This document shows, piece after piece, positions 35,260 to 42,928 of a DNA stretch of 64,000 bases. Position 1 is the stretch's first letter. Every line of letters starts with the position of its first letter. Origin of the DNA: Gemmatimonadota bacterium (GTDB lineage: Bacteria > Gemmatimonadota > Gemmatimonadetes > Gemmatimonadales > Gemmatimonadaceae); contig JADJRJ010000031.1 of assembly GCA_016712265.1 (NCBI GenBank), forward strand, positions 992,001-1,056,000. Reading direction: 5' to 3'. The position numbers and the translations under genes are program-made. The notes under the pieces are model-generated. The model was not told the origin of the DNA, did not search any database, and saw nothing but the letters and a program-made list of their open reading frames with translations.

Positions 35260-36341
35260 GCGACGCGCGGCGTGAGGGGACGACCGCGCACGAGGCGACG
35301 GCGGATCACGAACGCCAGGATCTCAGCAACGGCGGCGTAGAGTTCCGCGGGGATCATCTGCCCGAGGCGCGCACTGGCGAGCAGTGCACGCGCGAGCGGC
35401 TTGTTCTCGATGCACGGCACGCCATGTTCACGGGCGACCTGCTTGATGCGCTCGGCCACCTTCCGCTGCCCGATCGCCAGGACCACAGGCGCTGGCGCCG
35501 TGAACGGATCGTACCGGAGGGCGATGGCGATGTGCGTCGGGTTGGTGATCACGACGTCGGCCTTGGGGACGTCGCGGATCATTTGTCGCCGCGCCAGGGC
35601 GCGCGCGAACGAGCGCATCCGCTGCTTCATGAGCGGGTCGCCCTCCGACTGCTTCATTTCCTCGCGGATGTCGTCGCGGCTCATCTTGAGCTGCTGCTCA
35701 TGCTGCCACAGCTGCCAGCCATAGTCGAAGGCGGCGAGCGCGAGGTAACACAACCCGGCCGTCATCAGCAGCTTGACAGTGTAGAGGTGGGTCGTGGCGA
35801 CAAAACCGAACGGCCCCTGTTGCGCGAGAGCCATGAGGTCGGGCCAGGCCCCACCGATGGCGCGATACACGGCCAGCGCGACGAGGGCCAGCTTGACGAG
35901 TGACTTGATGAGCTCGCCGATGGCCTGGGTCCCGACGACGCGTTGCAGGTTGCGCCCTGGGCTGAGTCGGGAGAAATCGGGCGAGAGGGGCTTGAACGTG
36001 AGGATGCCGCGGGCCTGCGGGGCAGCGATCGCCAGTCCGGCCAGGAGGAGGGCACCACCCCAGATCCCGATGATGGCGACCGAACGCATGCCGGTCCGGC
36101 GCAGCAGGCCGGTGGCGGTTTCCGGCCCCATTGGCCCTCCGGCGAGGGCGGTGAGGCCGTCGGCAAAGAGCGCCATCAACTGTTGCCCCAGGGGCGCGGC
36201 CGCGTTCAGCAACATCGCGCTGCCGAGCAGCACAAACGATGTCGTCAGCTCCGGGCTGCGGGGGACACGACCTTCCTGTCGGGCGTCTTCCCTGCGTTTG
36301 GCTGTTGGGGCCTCGGTCTTCTCCTGGTCGCGCAGTGCCAT
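35256..36341 (-). CDS. flhB: export-switch protein FlhB
   Basis: 361 residues. A charged N-terminus (EKTEAPTAKRREDARQEG), four membrane segments and the cytoplasmic domain with the self-cleaving motif N267-P-T-H (DVVITNPTHIA). Cleavage there switches export from rod/hook to filament proteins together with FliK. The ATG directly follows the fliR stop. All expected landmarks are present. Confidence 0.95.
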   Translation of the reverse strand: MALRDQEKTEAPTAKRREDARQEGRVPRSPELTTSFVLLGSAMLLNAAAPLGQQLMALFADGLTALAGGPMGPETATGLLRRTGMRSVAIIGIWGGALLLAGLAIAAPQARGILTFKPLSPDFSRLSPGRNLQRVVGTQAIGELIKSLVKLALVALAVYRAIGGAWPDLMALAQQGPFGFVATTHLYTVKLLMTAGLCYLALAAFDYGWQLWQHEQQLKMSRDDIREEMKQSEGDPLMKQRMRSFARALARRQMIRDVPKADVVITNPTHIAIALRYDPFTAPAPVVLAIGQRKVAERIKQVAREHGVPCIENKPLARALLASARLGQMIPAELYAAVAEILAFVIRRRLVRGRPLTPRVA

Positions 36342-37124
36342 CTAGCGGGTCCCTCCGGCGATGGCGGGCAGGACCCGCGACAACATGGCGTCGTAGGTCC
36401 CCTCCCAGCCGAGGAACCACGACGCGAAGATCGGGACCAGCGCGAGCAGCGCCGCGAGCCCGGCGATGATCTGGATCGGGAAGGCCAGCGACAGGATATT
36501 GAGCTGTGGCGCGGCCCGCCCAAGCACGGCGAGCGCCACGGTGATCAGCAACACCACCGCAATGACCGGTGCCGCGAAGCGCAGGCCGAGGACAAACAGC
36601 TGCCCGCCGAGTGTCACCAGGCGCCAGAGGCCGTCCCGCAGGTGCCCCGCCGTTCCCACCGGGATCAGCTCGGCGCTCGAGCGCAGCGCGTCGAGCATCA
36701 CCAGGTGGGCGTTGAGGGTCAGCAACAACGTGACGGCGAACAGTTGCAGGAACTGCCCCGTCGCCGTGCTCTGCTGCATCGAGAGGGGGTCGACGAGCGC
36801 GCTGCCCTGCAGGCCGATCTGGATGCCAAGGAGTTCGCCCGCGGCCTCCGCGGCCCCGACGAGAAAGGCTGCACCAATGCCGATCGTGAACCCCACCAGG
36901 GCTTCACTGAGCACGGCGGGTACCGTGGTCGCCGGGACTGGCGTGCGCGTGGCGACCGGGACCATGAGGATCGTGAAGGCGACGATGAGGCCGGCGCGCA
37001 CCATCGCGGGCACCGGGCGCCCCGAGAAGAGGGGGGCCACCAGGACCAGGCCACTGACGCGCGCTCCAAAGAGGAACAGCGCCGCGGCGGCTCCGGGGGC
37101 GAAGGGATCGAACGCCGGGTTCAT
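36342..37124 (-). CDS. fliR: export gate protein FliR
   Basis: 260 residues from the ATG at 37124, which overlaps the fliQ stop. Six hydrophobic segments and the FliR features (ARVSGLVLVAPLFSGRPVPAMVRAGL; GFTIGIGAAFLVGAAEAAGELLGIQIGL). With FliP and FliQ it forms the helical core of the export gate. It is separate from FlhB, unlike the fusions in some clostridia. Confidence 0.94.
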   Translation of the reverse strand: MNPAFDPFAPGAAAALFLFGARVSGLVLVAPLFSGRPVPAMVRAGLIVAFTILMVPVATRTPVPATTVPAVLSEALVGFTIGIGAAFLVGAAEAAGELLGIQIGLQGSALVDPLSMQQSTATGQFLQLFAVTLLLTLNAHLVMLDALRSSAELIPVGTAGHLRDGLWRLVTLGGQLFVLGLRFAAPVIAVVLLITVALAVLGRAAPQLNILSLAFPIQIIAGLAALLALVPIFASWFLGWEGTYDAMLSRVLPAIAGGTR

Positions 37125-37390
37125 CCGACCATGCCGGGCATCGCCCGGAAGAGGCGGGCGGTGTATTCCACCAGCAGCTGCAGCATCCACGGGAGCGCCA
37201 CGAGGAACGTACCCCCGACCCCGATCAGCTTCGGAACGAAGGAGAGCGTCTGTTCCTGGATCTGCGTCACGGTCTGAAACACGCTGACCAGGAGCCCGAT
37301 GCTCAGCGCGACGAGGAGCAGCGGGGCAGCGAGCAACGCCGTGACCAGGATGGCGTCACGCGCCAGGTCGGTGACGAGGGCGTAGGTCAT
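37121..37390 (-). CDS. fliQ: export gate protein FliQ
   Basis: 89 residues from the ATG at 37390; the track frame begins earlier inside fliP. Two membrane helices (DAILVTALLAAPLLLVALSI and VGGTFLVALPWMLQLLVEY) with the conserved QTVTQIQEQTLSFVPK between them. Four copies surround FliP/FliR in the gate. Overlaps both neighbours by four bases. Confidence 0.94.
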   Translation of the reverse strand: MTYALVTDLARDAILVTALLAAPLLLVALSIGLLVSVFQTVTQIQEQTLSFVPKLIGVGGTFLVALPWMLQLLVEYTARLFRAMPGMVG

Positions 37391-38616
37391 TTGAAGCCCT
37401 GCACGAGGCCCTGCACGAGCAGCGTCCACCCATCCACGAGGACAAAGAGGAGCAGCTTGAAGGGGAGCGCGATCATCGCCGGCGGGAGCATGAACATGCC
37501 CATTGACATCAGCACGGATGACACGACGATGTCGATGACGATGAACGGGAGGAACAACACAAAGCCCAGCTGGAACGCGGTGCGGAGCTCGCTGGTCACA
37601 AAGGCCGCCATCAGCACCACGGTGCCGACGTCCTCAGGGGTCGCAGGGGTGGCGCCGGCCATCTCGGTGAAGGTGGCGAGGTCGCGCTCACGGACCTGGC
37701 GGAGCATGAAGCCCCGCAGGGGGACGACGGCGGCGCGCATCATCGCGCCCTGTTCCATGCGGTCCTCAAGCCACGGGGTGATCGCCGTGTCATTGACCTC
37801 CTGCATCGTCGGGGCCATGACAAACCCCGTCAGGATGAGGGCCAGCGCGGCCATGAGCTGGCCGGGCGGGGCGTTCTGGGTACCTAACGCCTGCTTGACG
37901 AAGTTCAACACGATCAGGATGCGTGTGAAGCTCGTCATCATCAGGATCAGCGACGGCAGCAGCGTGAGCAGGCCGAGCATGATCACGATGCCCACGGAGC
38001 CGCTGAGCCGCAGCCCGCCGGCATCGCCGCCGCGCGCGACGTTCAGGTCGAGCTGCGGCATCGCCCCCTGCAGCGCCTTGTCCAGCGCACTGGCGTCCGG
38101 GGCCACCACCTGCGCCGGCGCCGCCACCGGCCCAGGGCGCGGCACGGCGTTGGGGGCGGTGGCGCGTGGGCTCGCCGCCGGTGCCTGACGAGTGGCCGGT
38201 GCCGCAGGAGGGGGCGCGGCCTGGGCCATGCCCACGACGGGGAGCGACACGGCCAACGCGAAGGCGATCGGGATCCCGGAGCTGCGTAACCGCGCGAGCA
38301 GCGACGGGGCAAAGGCCGGCGGGGTCGCGGCGGTCGCCGCGTCCACCGTTGCGGGCTGCGGCGGGGTGTCGATTTCCATGATGTGCCGCACGCCACCCTC
38401 GCCCACGGACACCGCCACCAACTGCTCCCCGATGCGCACGATGGCAATCCCCTGGCGTGGGCCCAGGGGCAGCCGGTGCACCACCTCCAGTGGCACGGCG
38501 CCCGAGCGCGACGGCGCCGAAAGCGCCACGCGGCGGAGAAAGCGCAACGTCACCGCGACCAGCGCGAGGACGACGGCCAGGGTCAGGCAGACACCAACAA
38601 ACGATCCGAAGGTCAC
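37387..38616 (-). CDS. fliP: FliO-FliP fusion export gate protein
   Basis: 409 residues. The first 85 match FliO: one membrane helix (about 6-22) and a small beta domain (VPLEVVHRLPLGPRQGIAIVRIGEQLVAV). A typical signal peptide lies inside (basic LARLR at 107-111, hydrophobic core 115-130, A-Q-A at 131-133), followed by a Pro/Ala linker to about 175. The rest is complete FliP (LILMMTSFTRILIVLNFVKQALG; FVLFLPFIVIDIVVSSVLMSMG; ALPFKLLLFVLVDGW). Topology is consistent, because FliP is normally made with a cleaved signal peptide. Cleavage would release FliO. No stop or start separates the halves. Confidence 0.93.
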   Translation of the reverse strand: MTFGSFVGVCLTLAVVLALVAVTLRFLRRVALSAPSRSGAVPLEVVHRLPLGPRQGIAIVRIGEQLVAVSVGEGGVRHIMEIDTPPQPATVDAATAATPPAFAPSLLARLRSSGIPIAFALAVSLPVVGMAQAAPPPAAPATRQAPAASPRATAPNAVPRPGPVAAPAQVVAPDASALDKALQGAMPQLDLNVARGGDAGGLRLSGSVGIVIMLGLLTLLPSLILMMTSFTRILIVLNFVKQALGTQNAPPGQLMAALALILTGFVMAPTMQEVNDTAITPWLEDRMEQGAMMRAAVVPLRGFMLRQVRERDLATFTEMAGATPATPEDVGTVVLMAAFVTSELRTAFQLGFVLFLPFIVIDIVVSSVLMSMGMFMLPPAMIALPFKLLLFVLVDGWTLLVQGLVQGFK

Positions 38617-38942
38617 GCCGCCGCCTCGGTGGCGCCCTTCTTGGCAATGATGCGGGTCAGGCGGACACCGAAGTGTTCGCCCAACACCACCACCTCGCCC
38701 TCCGCGAAGCGGCGATCGCCGACGTAGACGTCGATCGGTTCGCCGGCGAGGCGCTCCAACTGGATCACCGAACCACGCCCGAGCCGCAGGACTTCCTGCA
38801 CGGTCATGGAGGTCCGGCCGAGTTCGATCGAGACCGGGAGGGTCAAGTCGAGGAGCATGCCGAGGGGGACTTCGCCGCCGTTGGCGATGACCTGCTGCAG
38901 CTCCTCGAAGGCCGCCTCCATGGGATCCTGGGTCTGGCTCAT
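38613..38942 (-). CDS. fliN: flagellar motor switch protein FliN
   Basis: 109 residues. The SpoA-type domain (about 30-105) reads LDLTLPVSIELGRTSMTVQEVLRLGRGSVIQLERLAGEPIDVYVGDRRFAEGEVVVLGEHFGVRLT when followed in order, the FliN signature. It forms the lower C-ring with FliM. Ten bases after fliM; its stop overlaps the GTG of fliOP. Confidence 0.94.
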   Translation of the reverse strand: MSQTQDPMEAAFEELQQVIANGGEVPLGMLLDLTLPVSIELGRTSMTVQEVLRLGRGSVIQLERLAGEPIDVYVGDRRFAEGEVVVLGEHFGVRLTRIIAKKGATEAAA

Positions 38943-38952
38943 GAGATCGGGC

Positions 38953-39975
38953 TCAATTGGTGAGGCGTGTAAGGGGGAGGGCGTCGGGCTCCGGGGGATC
39001 CATCAGGCCGTCCGTCAACCGCACGGCGAGCGCGCTACCGAGTCGCCCCGGGGTGGCCAGGAATCGGCGCTGACTGCCGACGAAGACTTCGAGCGGCGCA
39101 CTGGCCAACAGGGGGGTCGCCAGCACTTTGCCTGGGGCAAGCGACATGAGCTCGCGCATGGGCAGTTGGAATACCGGCAGGCGCGCGGCGATCGGGGTGC
39201 GCACGGACCGGAGGGAGCCCTCGGTGAGGTCCCGGTTGACCGTGCGTTCCTCACTCGTGCCTTGCGAGTCGGGACGCCCTTCTGCGCCGCCGGCGAAGAA
39301 CTTCTCGAGGACGGCAAACGGCAGGCAGACCAGCAGGAGGCTGCGGGTTTCGGCGGCCGTGACTTCGATGTTGGCGACCAGGACCGGGTCCTCGCGGTTG
39401 GCCACGCGCAGGATCTCGGGGATCGACTCAAAGCCAACGAGCGTCGCATCCAACTCCACGTAGTCCTGCCACACTTCGTGGATCACGGCGATGACCTTGT
39501 CCGCCACCATGCGGACCGCCATCCGCTCGATCGGCGTGAGTGATCGGCTGGGAATGGCCGGCGTGCTCCCGCCGCCAAACAGGCGATCCACGAGGAAAAA
39601 GGCGAACTCGTGGCCGAAATCGATCACCCCGTGTTGCCCACCGCTCCGCTCGACCTCGAACGTGTAGGATGCGCAGGGGGTCGGGAGCGACAGCGTGAAC
39701 TCGCCGAACGAGAAGTGCTCGACGCTCTGCAGTTGGAGTTGGACGCCGCCGCGGACCCGGCCGAGCAGCCAGCTCTCCAGCGACTTGGCAAAGCGCTCGT
39801 AGATGGCCTCCAGCGACCGCAGCTTCTCCTTGGAGATGCGGTTGGGGCGGCGGAAGTCGTAGACCTGTGTCTCGGTCTGGACCGGGCGCGCCTGGGCCGC
39901 CGGCTTCGCGGCCTTCGAGATCGCCCCGCCCAGGAGGGCGTCGATCTCGTTCTGTGAGAGGGACTCCGAGGCCAC
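38953..39975 (-). CDS. fliM: flagellar motor switch protein FliM
   Basis: 340 residues with a GTG start at 39975. The N-terminal CheY-binding motif LSQNEIDALL is intact, so chemotactic control by CheY-P is likely even though no che genes lie in the window. The middle domain (YDFRRPNRISKEKLRSLEAIYERFAKSLESWL) and C-terminal SpoA domain follow. The gene sits between fliL and fliN as usual. Confidence 0.95.
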   Translation of the reverse strand: MASESLSQNEIDALLGGAISKAAKPAAQARPVQTETQVYDFRRPNRISKEKLRSLEAIYERFAKSLESWLLGRVRGGVQLQLQSVEHFSFGEFTLSLPTPCASYTFEVERSGGQHGVIDFGHEFAFFLVDRLFGGGSTPAIPSRSLTPIERMAVRMVADKVIAVIHEVWQDYVELDATLVGFESIPEILRVANREDPVLVANIEVTAAETRSLLLVCLPFAVLEKFFAGGAEGRPDSQGTSEERTVNRDLTEGSLRSVRTPIAARLPVFQLPMRELMSLAPGKVLATPLLASAPLEVFVGSQRRFLATPGRLGSALAVRLTDGLMDPPEPDALPLTRLTN

Positions 39976-39981
39976 CGGCGC

Positions 39982-40650
39982 CTACTGGATGACAAACTGT
40001 GGGAAGAAGATCCGCGTGATCGCCTTCTTGCGGCTCTTTTTGGGCACCAACATGGTGAGCGAGTCGCCGATTTCCTTGCGGATCAGCTCGCGGGTCGGCA
40101 TGTCGGTCAGTTGCTCAACGGACTTCGCTCCCATCACGCGCAGGACCAGGTCGCGTACCTCCGCATCCCGGGCCTTGAACGCGTCGACCATCGCGGCGTC
40201 CTTGAATTCGATCGCTGTCGACAACATCAGGAACCGCGTTCCGCCGGAGCCGGCCGGGTTCATCACGAGGTTGTCGATCAGGTGGAGGTTGGCACCCCCA
40301 CCGGCCGCCTCGCCCTCCTTGTGCTCGCCGCCACCCTCCTCCGCCGCGTGCTCCCCTTCTTCGCCCTCTTCTCCCTCGCCGTGATCGCCGCCCTCTTCGC
40401 CCTCCTCGCCCTCTTCGGCGCCGTTGACGAGCTTGGCTTGGGCCTTCACCCGCGCCAGCATTTCCTCGGTGACGGCGTAGCCGGAGCTCTGCGCGACGAC
40501 GGGACCGACGGTGAACAATCCAATGGCGAATCCGCCACCAAGACCGCCGACGAGTGCCGCGATCATCACAAGGCCGGCCTTGCTCTTTTTTGCTGGAGGC
40601 GGCGGCGCATCGGCAGCGCCCTCGGCTGGCGGGGTGGCGTCGTCAGACAT
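39982..40650 (-). CDS. fliL: FliL with a Glu/Gly/His-rich insertion
   Basis: 222 residues from the ATG at 40650. A short Pro-rich cytoplasmic lead, one membrane helix (about 26-48, AGLVMIAALVGGLGGGFAIG) and a periplasmic FliL domain from about 120 (LHLIDNLVMNPAGSGGTRFLMLSTAIEF). Between them, about 72-112, lies an odd stretch made almost wholly of Glu, Gly and His (repeats of EEGEEG and GEHAAEEGG). FliL supports the stator. First gene after a sigma-54-like site. Confidence 0.88.
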   Translation of the reverse strand: MSDDATPPAEGAADAPPPPAKKSKAGLVMIAALVGGLGGGFAIGLFTVGPVVAQSSGYAVTEEMLARVKAQAKLVNGAEEGEEGEEGGDHGEGEEGEEGEHAAEEGGGEHKEGEAAGGGANLHLIDNLVMNPAGSGGTRFLMLSTAIEFKDAAMVDAFKARDAEVRDLVLRVMGAKSVEQLTDMPTRELIRKEIGDSLTMLVPKKSRKKAITRIFFPQFVIQ

Positions 40651-40685
40651 GGCAACGGGGTGGAGGTGGTCTCCCCCCGGTAAAG

Positions 40686-40700
40686 GCATTCCGCAGGCCA
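40686..40700 (-). promoter_or_regulatory. candidate sigma-54 promoter for fliL
   Basis: On the minus strand: TGGCCTG, 4 bases, ATGC, with GG and GC at the correct -24/-12 spacing. The start point would be near 40673, about 23 bases before the fliL ATG. The rest of the 271-base gap to flgE shows only the hairpin at 40873-40902. Confidence 0.45.
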
Positions 40701-40872
40701 ACGCGGACGCCGAGGGACAGGGAGCGCCGCTGAGCGCCTAAGTGACTGTCCTGCAACGGGTTGCGGTTCTCGTGGCCGGCGCTACGCGATTCCCCTCACC
40801 CGGTGATTTCGCGCTCTGGCGGAAGGTTGTGCCGGGCCCTAAAGGGCGATCTTTGCCGAGTGATGCGAACGC

Positions 40873-40902
40873 GAACGGCCGACCCCGGAGGGCCGGCCGT
40901 TC
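40873..40902. terminator. hairpin after flgE
   Basis: Nine-base-pair stem GAACGGCCG (40873-40881) with CGGCCGTTC (40894-40902), 20 bases after the flgE stop. No T run follows on the minus strand, so it is either a weak or Rho-assisted terminator or a 3'-end stabiliser. Confidence 0.45.
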
Positions 40903-40921
40903 CCACTCTGCCTCGTGCGGC

Positions 40922-42217
40922 CTATCGCTTGAGGTTCACCAGCTCCTGCAGCATTTCATCCGAGCTTGTGATCACACGGCTGTTGGCCTGAAAGCCGCGT
41001 TGCGTCACGATCATGCTCGTGAACTCCTGGGCGAGGTCCACGTTCGACATTTCGAGCGCGCCGCTCGTCAGCGTGGACTGAATCCCCTCGAGGGCGTAGC
41101 CGAGTACGGCACCGCCGGAGTTGCCCGAGACGGCGTACATGTTGTCGCCGACCCGCAGGAGGCCGCCCGGGTTGTTGAAGTCGGCGAGGACAATCTGGCC
41201 GAGGACGACATTGGTCCCATTGGTGAACGCGCCGGTGATGAGCCCGGTGCGGTCGATGGAGAAGTTCTCCAGCTGGCCGGCGGCGTAACCGTTCTGGTCC
41301 TTGAGCACGGCGGTGGAGGTCCCGGCAAACGACGTGATGCCGTTCACCGTGTTGCCGCCCAGGTCGAGGGTGACGGACACCAGGTTAGCGCCCGGCGGCT
41401 GGAAGGTGATGATCGGCGGGTCGGTCGGTGCCACGGTCTGGAGGACGCCCTGCGCATCGAATTGCAGCGTCTGGGGGGTGGAGTTCGGCGGCGTGAAGCC
41501 GGCGGGGAGGTTCGTCCCGTCGACCTGCCACGACCACGTGTCCGCGGCCGTCTTCCAGAATTGCAGCTTCAGGTCGTGCTGGTTCCCCAGGGAGTCAAAG
41601 ACCGTGATCGATGTCTCCGTCCAGGAGGTCTTGTTGAGCGGGTCGGCGCGTCCGGTGGCATCGAACGTCCCGGTGAAGATTGGCGCAGACGCATTCAGGT
41701 TGCCGGCGAGTGACACGCCGTCGGTCGCGCGAGCGGCCGTCTTCTGGCCGACGGGCAGGATGATGTCGCGGATGCCGTCCAGGAAGACTCCGTTGTCCGC
41801 CATCTTGCCCTGCACGACGAAGCCGTTGGTCGGCGACACCAGGTTGCCCTGGGCGTCCAACTGGAAGTTGCCGGAGCGGGTGTAGAAGTTCTGCGTGCCC
41901 TTCTTTACGACGAACATGGCATCGCCCTGGATGGCGAGGTCGGTTGCGAGGCCGGTGGTCTCCAGGTTGCCCTGCTGGTACATCATGTCGACCGAGCCGA
42001 TCTGCATGCCGAGCCCGATCTGGATCGGGTTCGTGCCACCCAGGTCACCGGGTGGGCGCGAGGCGCCCTGCAGCAGCTGGGCAAAACCTTCCTTGAAGGT
42101 CACGCGGCCGGCCTTGAAGGCCACGGTGTTCACGTTCGAGATGTTGTTGCCAATCACGTCCATGCGCACCTGGTGGTTGCGCAAGCCGGACACGCCGGCA
42201 AACAGCGATCGCATCAT
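40922..42217 (-). CDS. flgE: flagellar hook protein FlgE
   Basis: 431 residues. N-terminal axial signature (MRSLFAGVSGLRNHQVRMDVIGNNISNVNTVAFKAGRV), central domains with Gly/Asn/Thr-rich beta structure, and the C-terminal helix (MSNVDLAQEFTSMIVTQRGFQANSRVITSSDEMLQELV). It forms the hook. It starts 27 bases after flgD and is the last gene of the flgB-to-flgE block. Confidence 0.95.
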   Translation of the reverse strand: MMRSLFAGVSGLRNHQVRMDVIGNNISNVNTVAFKAGRVTFKEGFAQLLQGASRPPGDLGGTNPIQIGLGMQIGSVDMMYQQGNLETTGLATDLAIQGDAMFVVKKGTQNFYTRSGNFQLDAQGNLVSPTNGFVVQGKMADNGVFLDGIRDIILPVGQKTAARATDGVSLAGNLNASAPIFTGTFDATGRADPLNKTSWTETSITVFDSLGNQHDLKLQFWKTAADTWSWQVDGTNLPAGFTPPNSTPQTLQFDAQGVLQTVAPTDPPIITFQPPGANLVSVTLDLGGNTVNGITSFAGTSTAVLKDQNGYAAGQLENFSIDRTGLITGAFTNGTNVVLGQIVLADFNNPGGLLRVGDNMYAVSGNSGGAVLGYALEGIQSTLTSGALEMSNVDLAQEFTSMIVTQRGFQANSRVITSSDEMLQELVNLKR

Positions 42218-42244
42218 GGGAGTGGATTCCTCGGAGGGTGGAGG

Positions 42245-42928
42245 TCAGGCCAGGATCCGGATGATCGACCGCACGTCGATCATCAGCGACCCCGCGGTGA
42301 GGCGGGGGGCGCCATCCGGGCCCCAGGACATGCCGTCGACGACGGCGATGGTGTACGTCTGCTGCGGCACGTCCTTGCCGCTCGCGTCAGCGACCGTGAT
42401 GCGGTAACTCCAGGGTCCCTCCGTGGACACCGTGGAGGCGGCCGAGCCCACATCGAACTCCTGCCGTCCCGCCGTCACATACCCTAACGTCCGTGAACCG
42501 ACTTCCTTGCCGGACCGATCGAGCAGCGTCAGCTTCGCGATGCCGCTCGTCGCAATGTCAGCGGTGACCTTGGCGTCAAAGGCGCCGGCGGCGTCCTTCG
42601 TTAGTACCACCTGGTCCCCGGATGCCATGACGGTCTTGCCGATCGTGCCCAGGGCGACATTGCTGTTCATCGCCGCGAGCAGGGAGGTGTACTGCCCCTG
42701 TTGAGCCTCCAGTTGTTCGTTGATGTTGAGGAGCTGCTCCAGCCCCGAGAACTGCGCCAGGTCGGCCGCCATGTCCTTCCCGTCCATGGGATCCAGCGGG
42801 TCCTGGTACTTCAGCTGCGTGGTCAACAGCTTGAGGAACTCGTTCTTGCCCAGCCGGCCTCCCGGTCCAACGGGTGCCCCATTGCGCGTGGGGGTCGCCA
42901 GCAGGCTGTCGGTCAGTGGCGCGGTCAT
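42245..42928 (-). CDS. flgD: hook-cap protein FlgD
   Basis: 227 residues. The N-terminus has the FlgD signature LGKNEFLKLLTTQLKYQDPLDPMDGKDMAADLAQFSGLEQL. A small Tudor/FnIII-like C-terminal domain follows (SGIAKLTLLDRSGKEVGSRTLG). FlgD caps the growing hook. It overlaps fliK by four bases and precedes flgE, the usual order. Confidence 0.94.
   Translation of the reverse strand: MTAPLTDSLLATPTRNGAPVGPGGRLGKNEFLKLLTTQLKYQDPLDPMDGKDMAADLAQFSGLEQLLNINEQLEAQQGQYTSLLAAMNSNVALGTIGKTVMASGDQVVLTKDAAGAFDAKVTADIATSGIAKLTLLDRSGKEVGSRTLGYVTAGRQEFDVGSAASTVSTEGPWSYRITVADASGKDVPQQTYTIAVVDGMSWGPDGAPRLTAGSLMIDVRSIIRILA

Noticed and set aside
35943..37277. Plus-strand frame of 444 residues opposite flhB and fliR
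   Set aside because: Gln/Arg/Gly/Glu-rich mirror frame; opposite genes are certain.
40318..40440. GAG/CTC-rich tract in fliL as a DNA repeat or CRISPR-like element
   Set aside because: Explained by the Glu/Gly/His-rich coding stretch; no spacers or regular repeat.
40801..40860. Second sigma-54-like site farther upstream of fliL (CCGGCAC...CCGC on minus)
   Set aside because: GG-to-GC spacing is one base too long; the site at 40686-40700 fits better.
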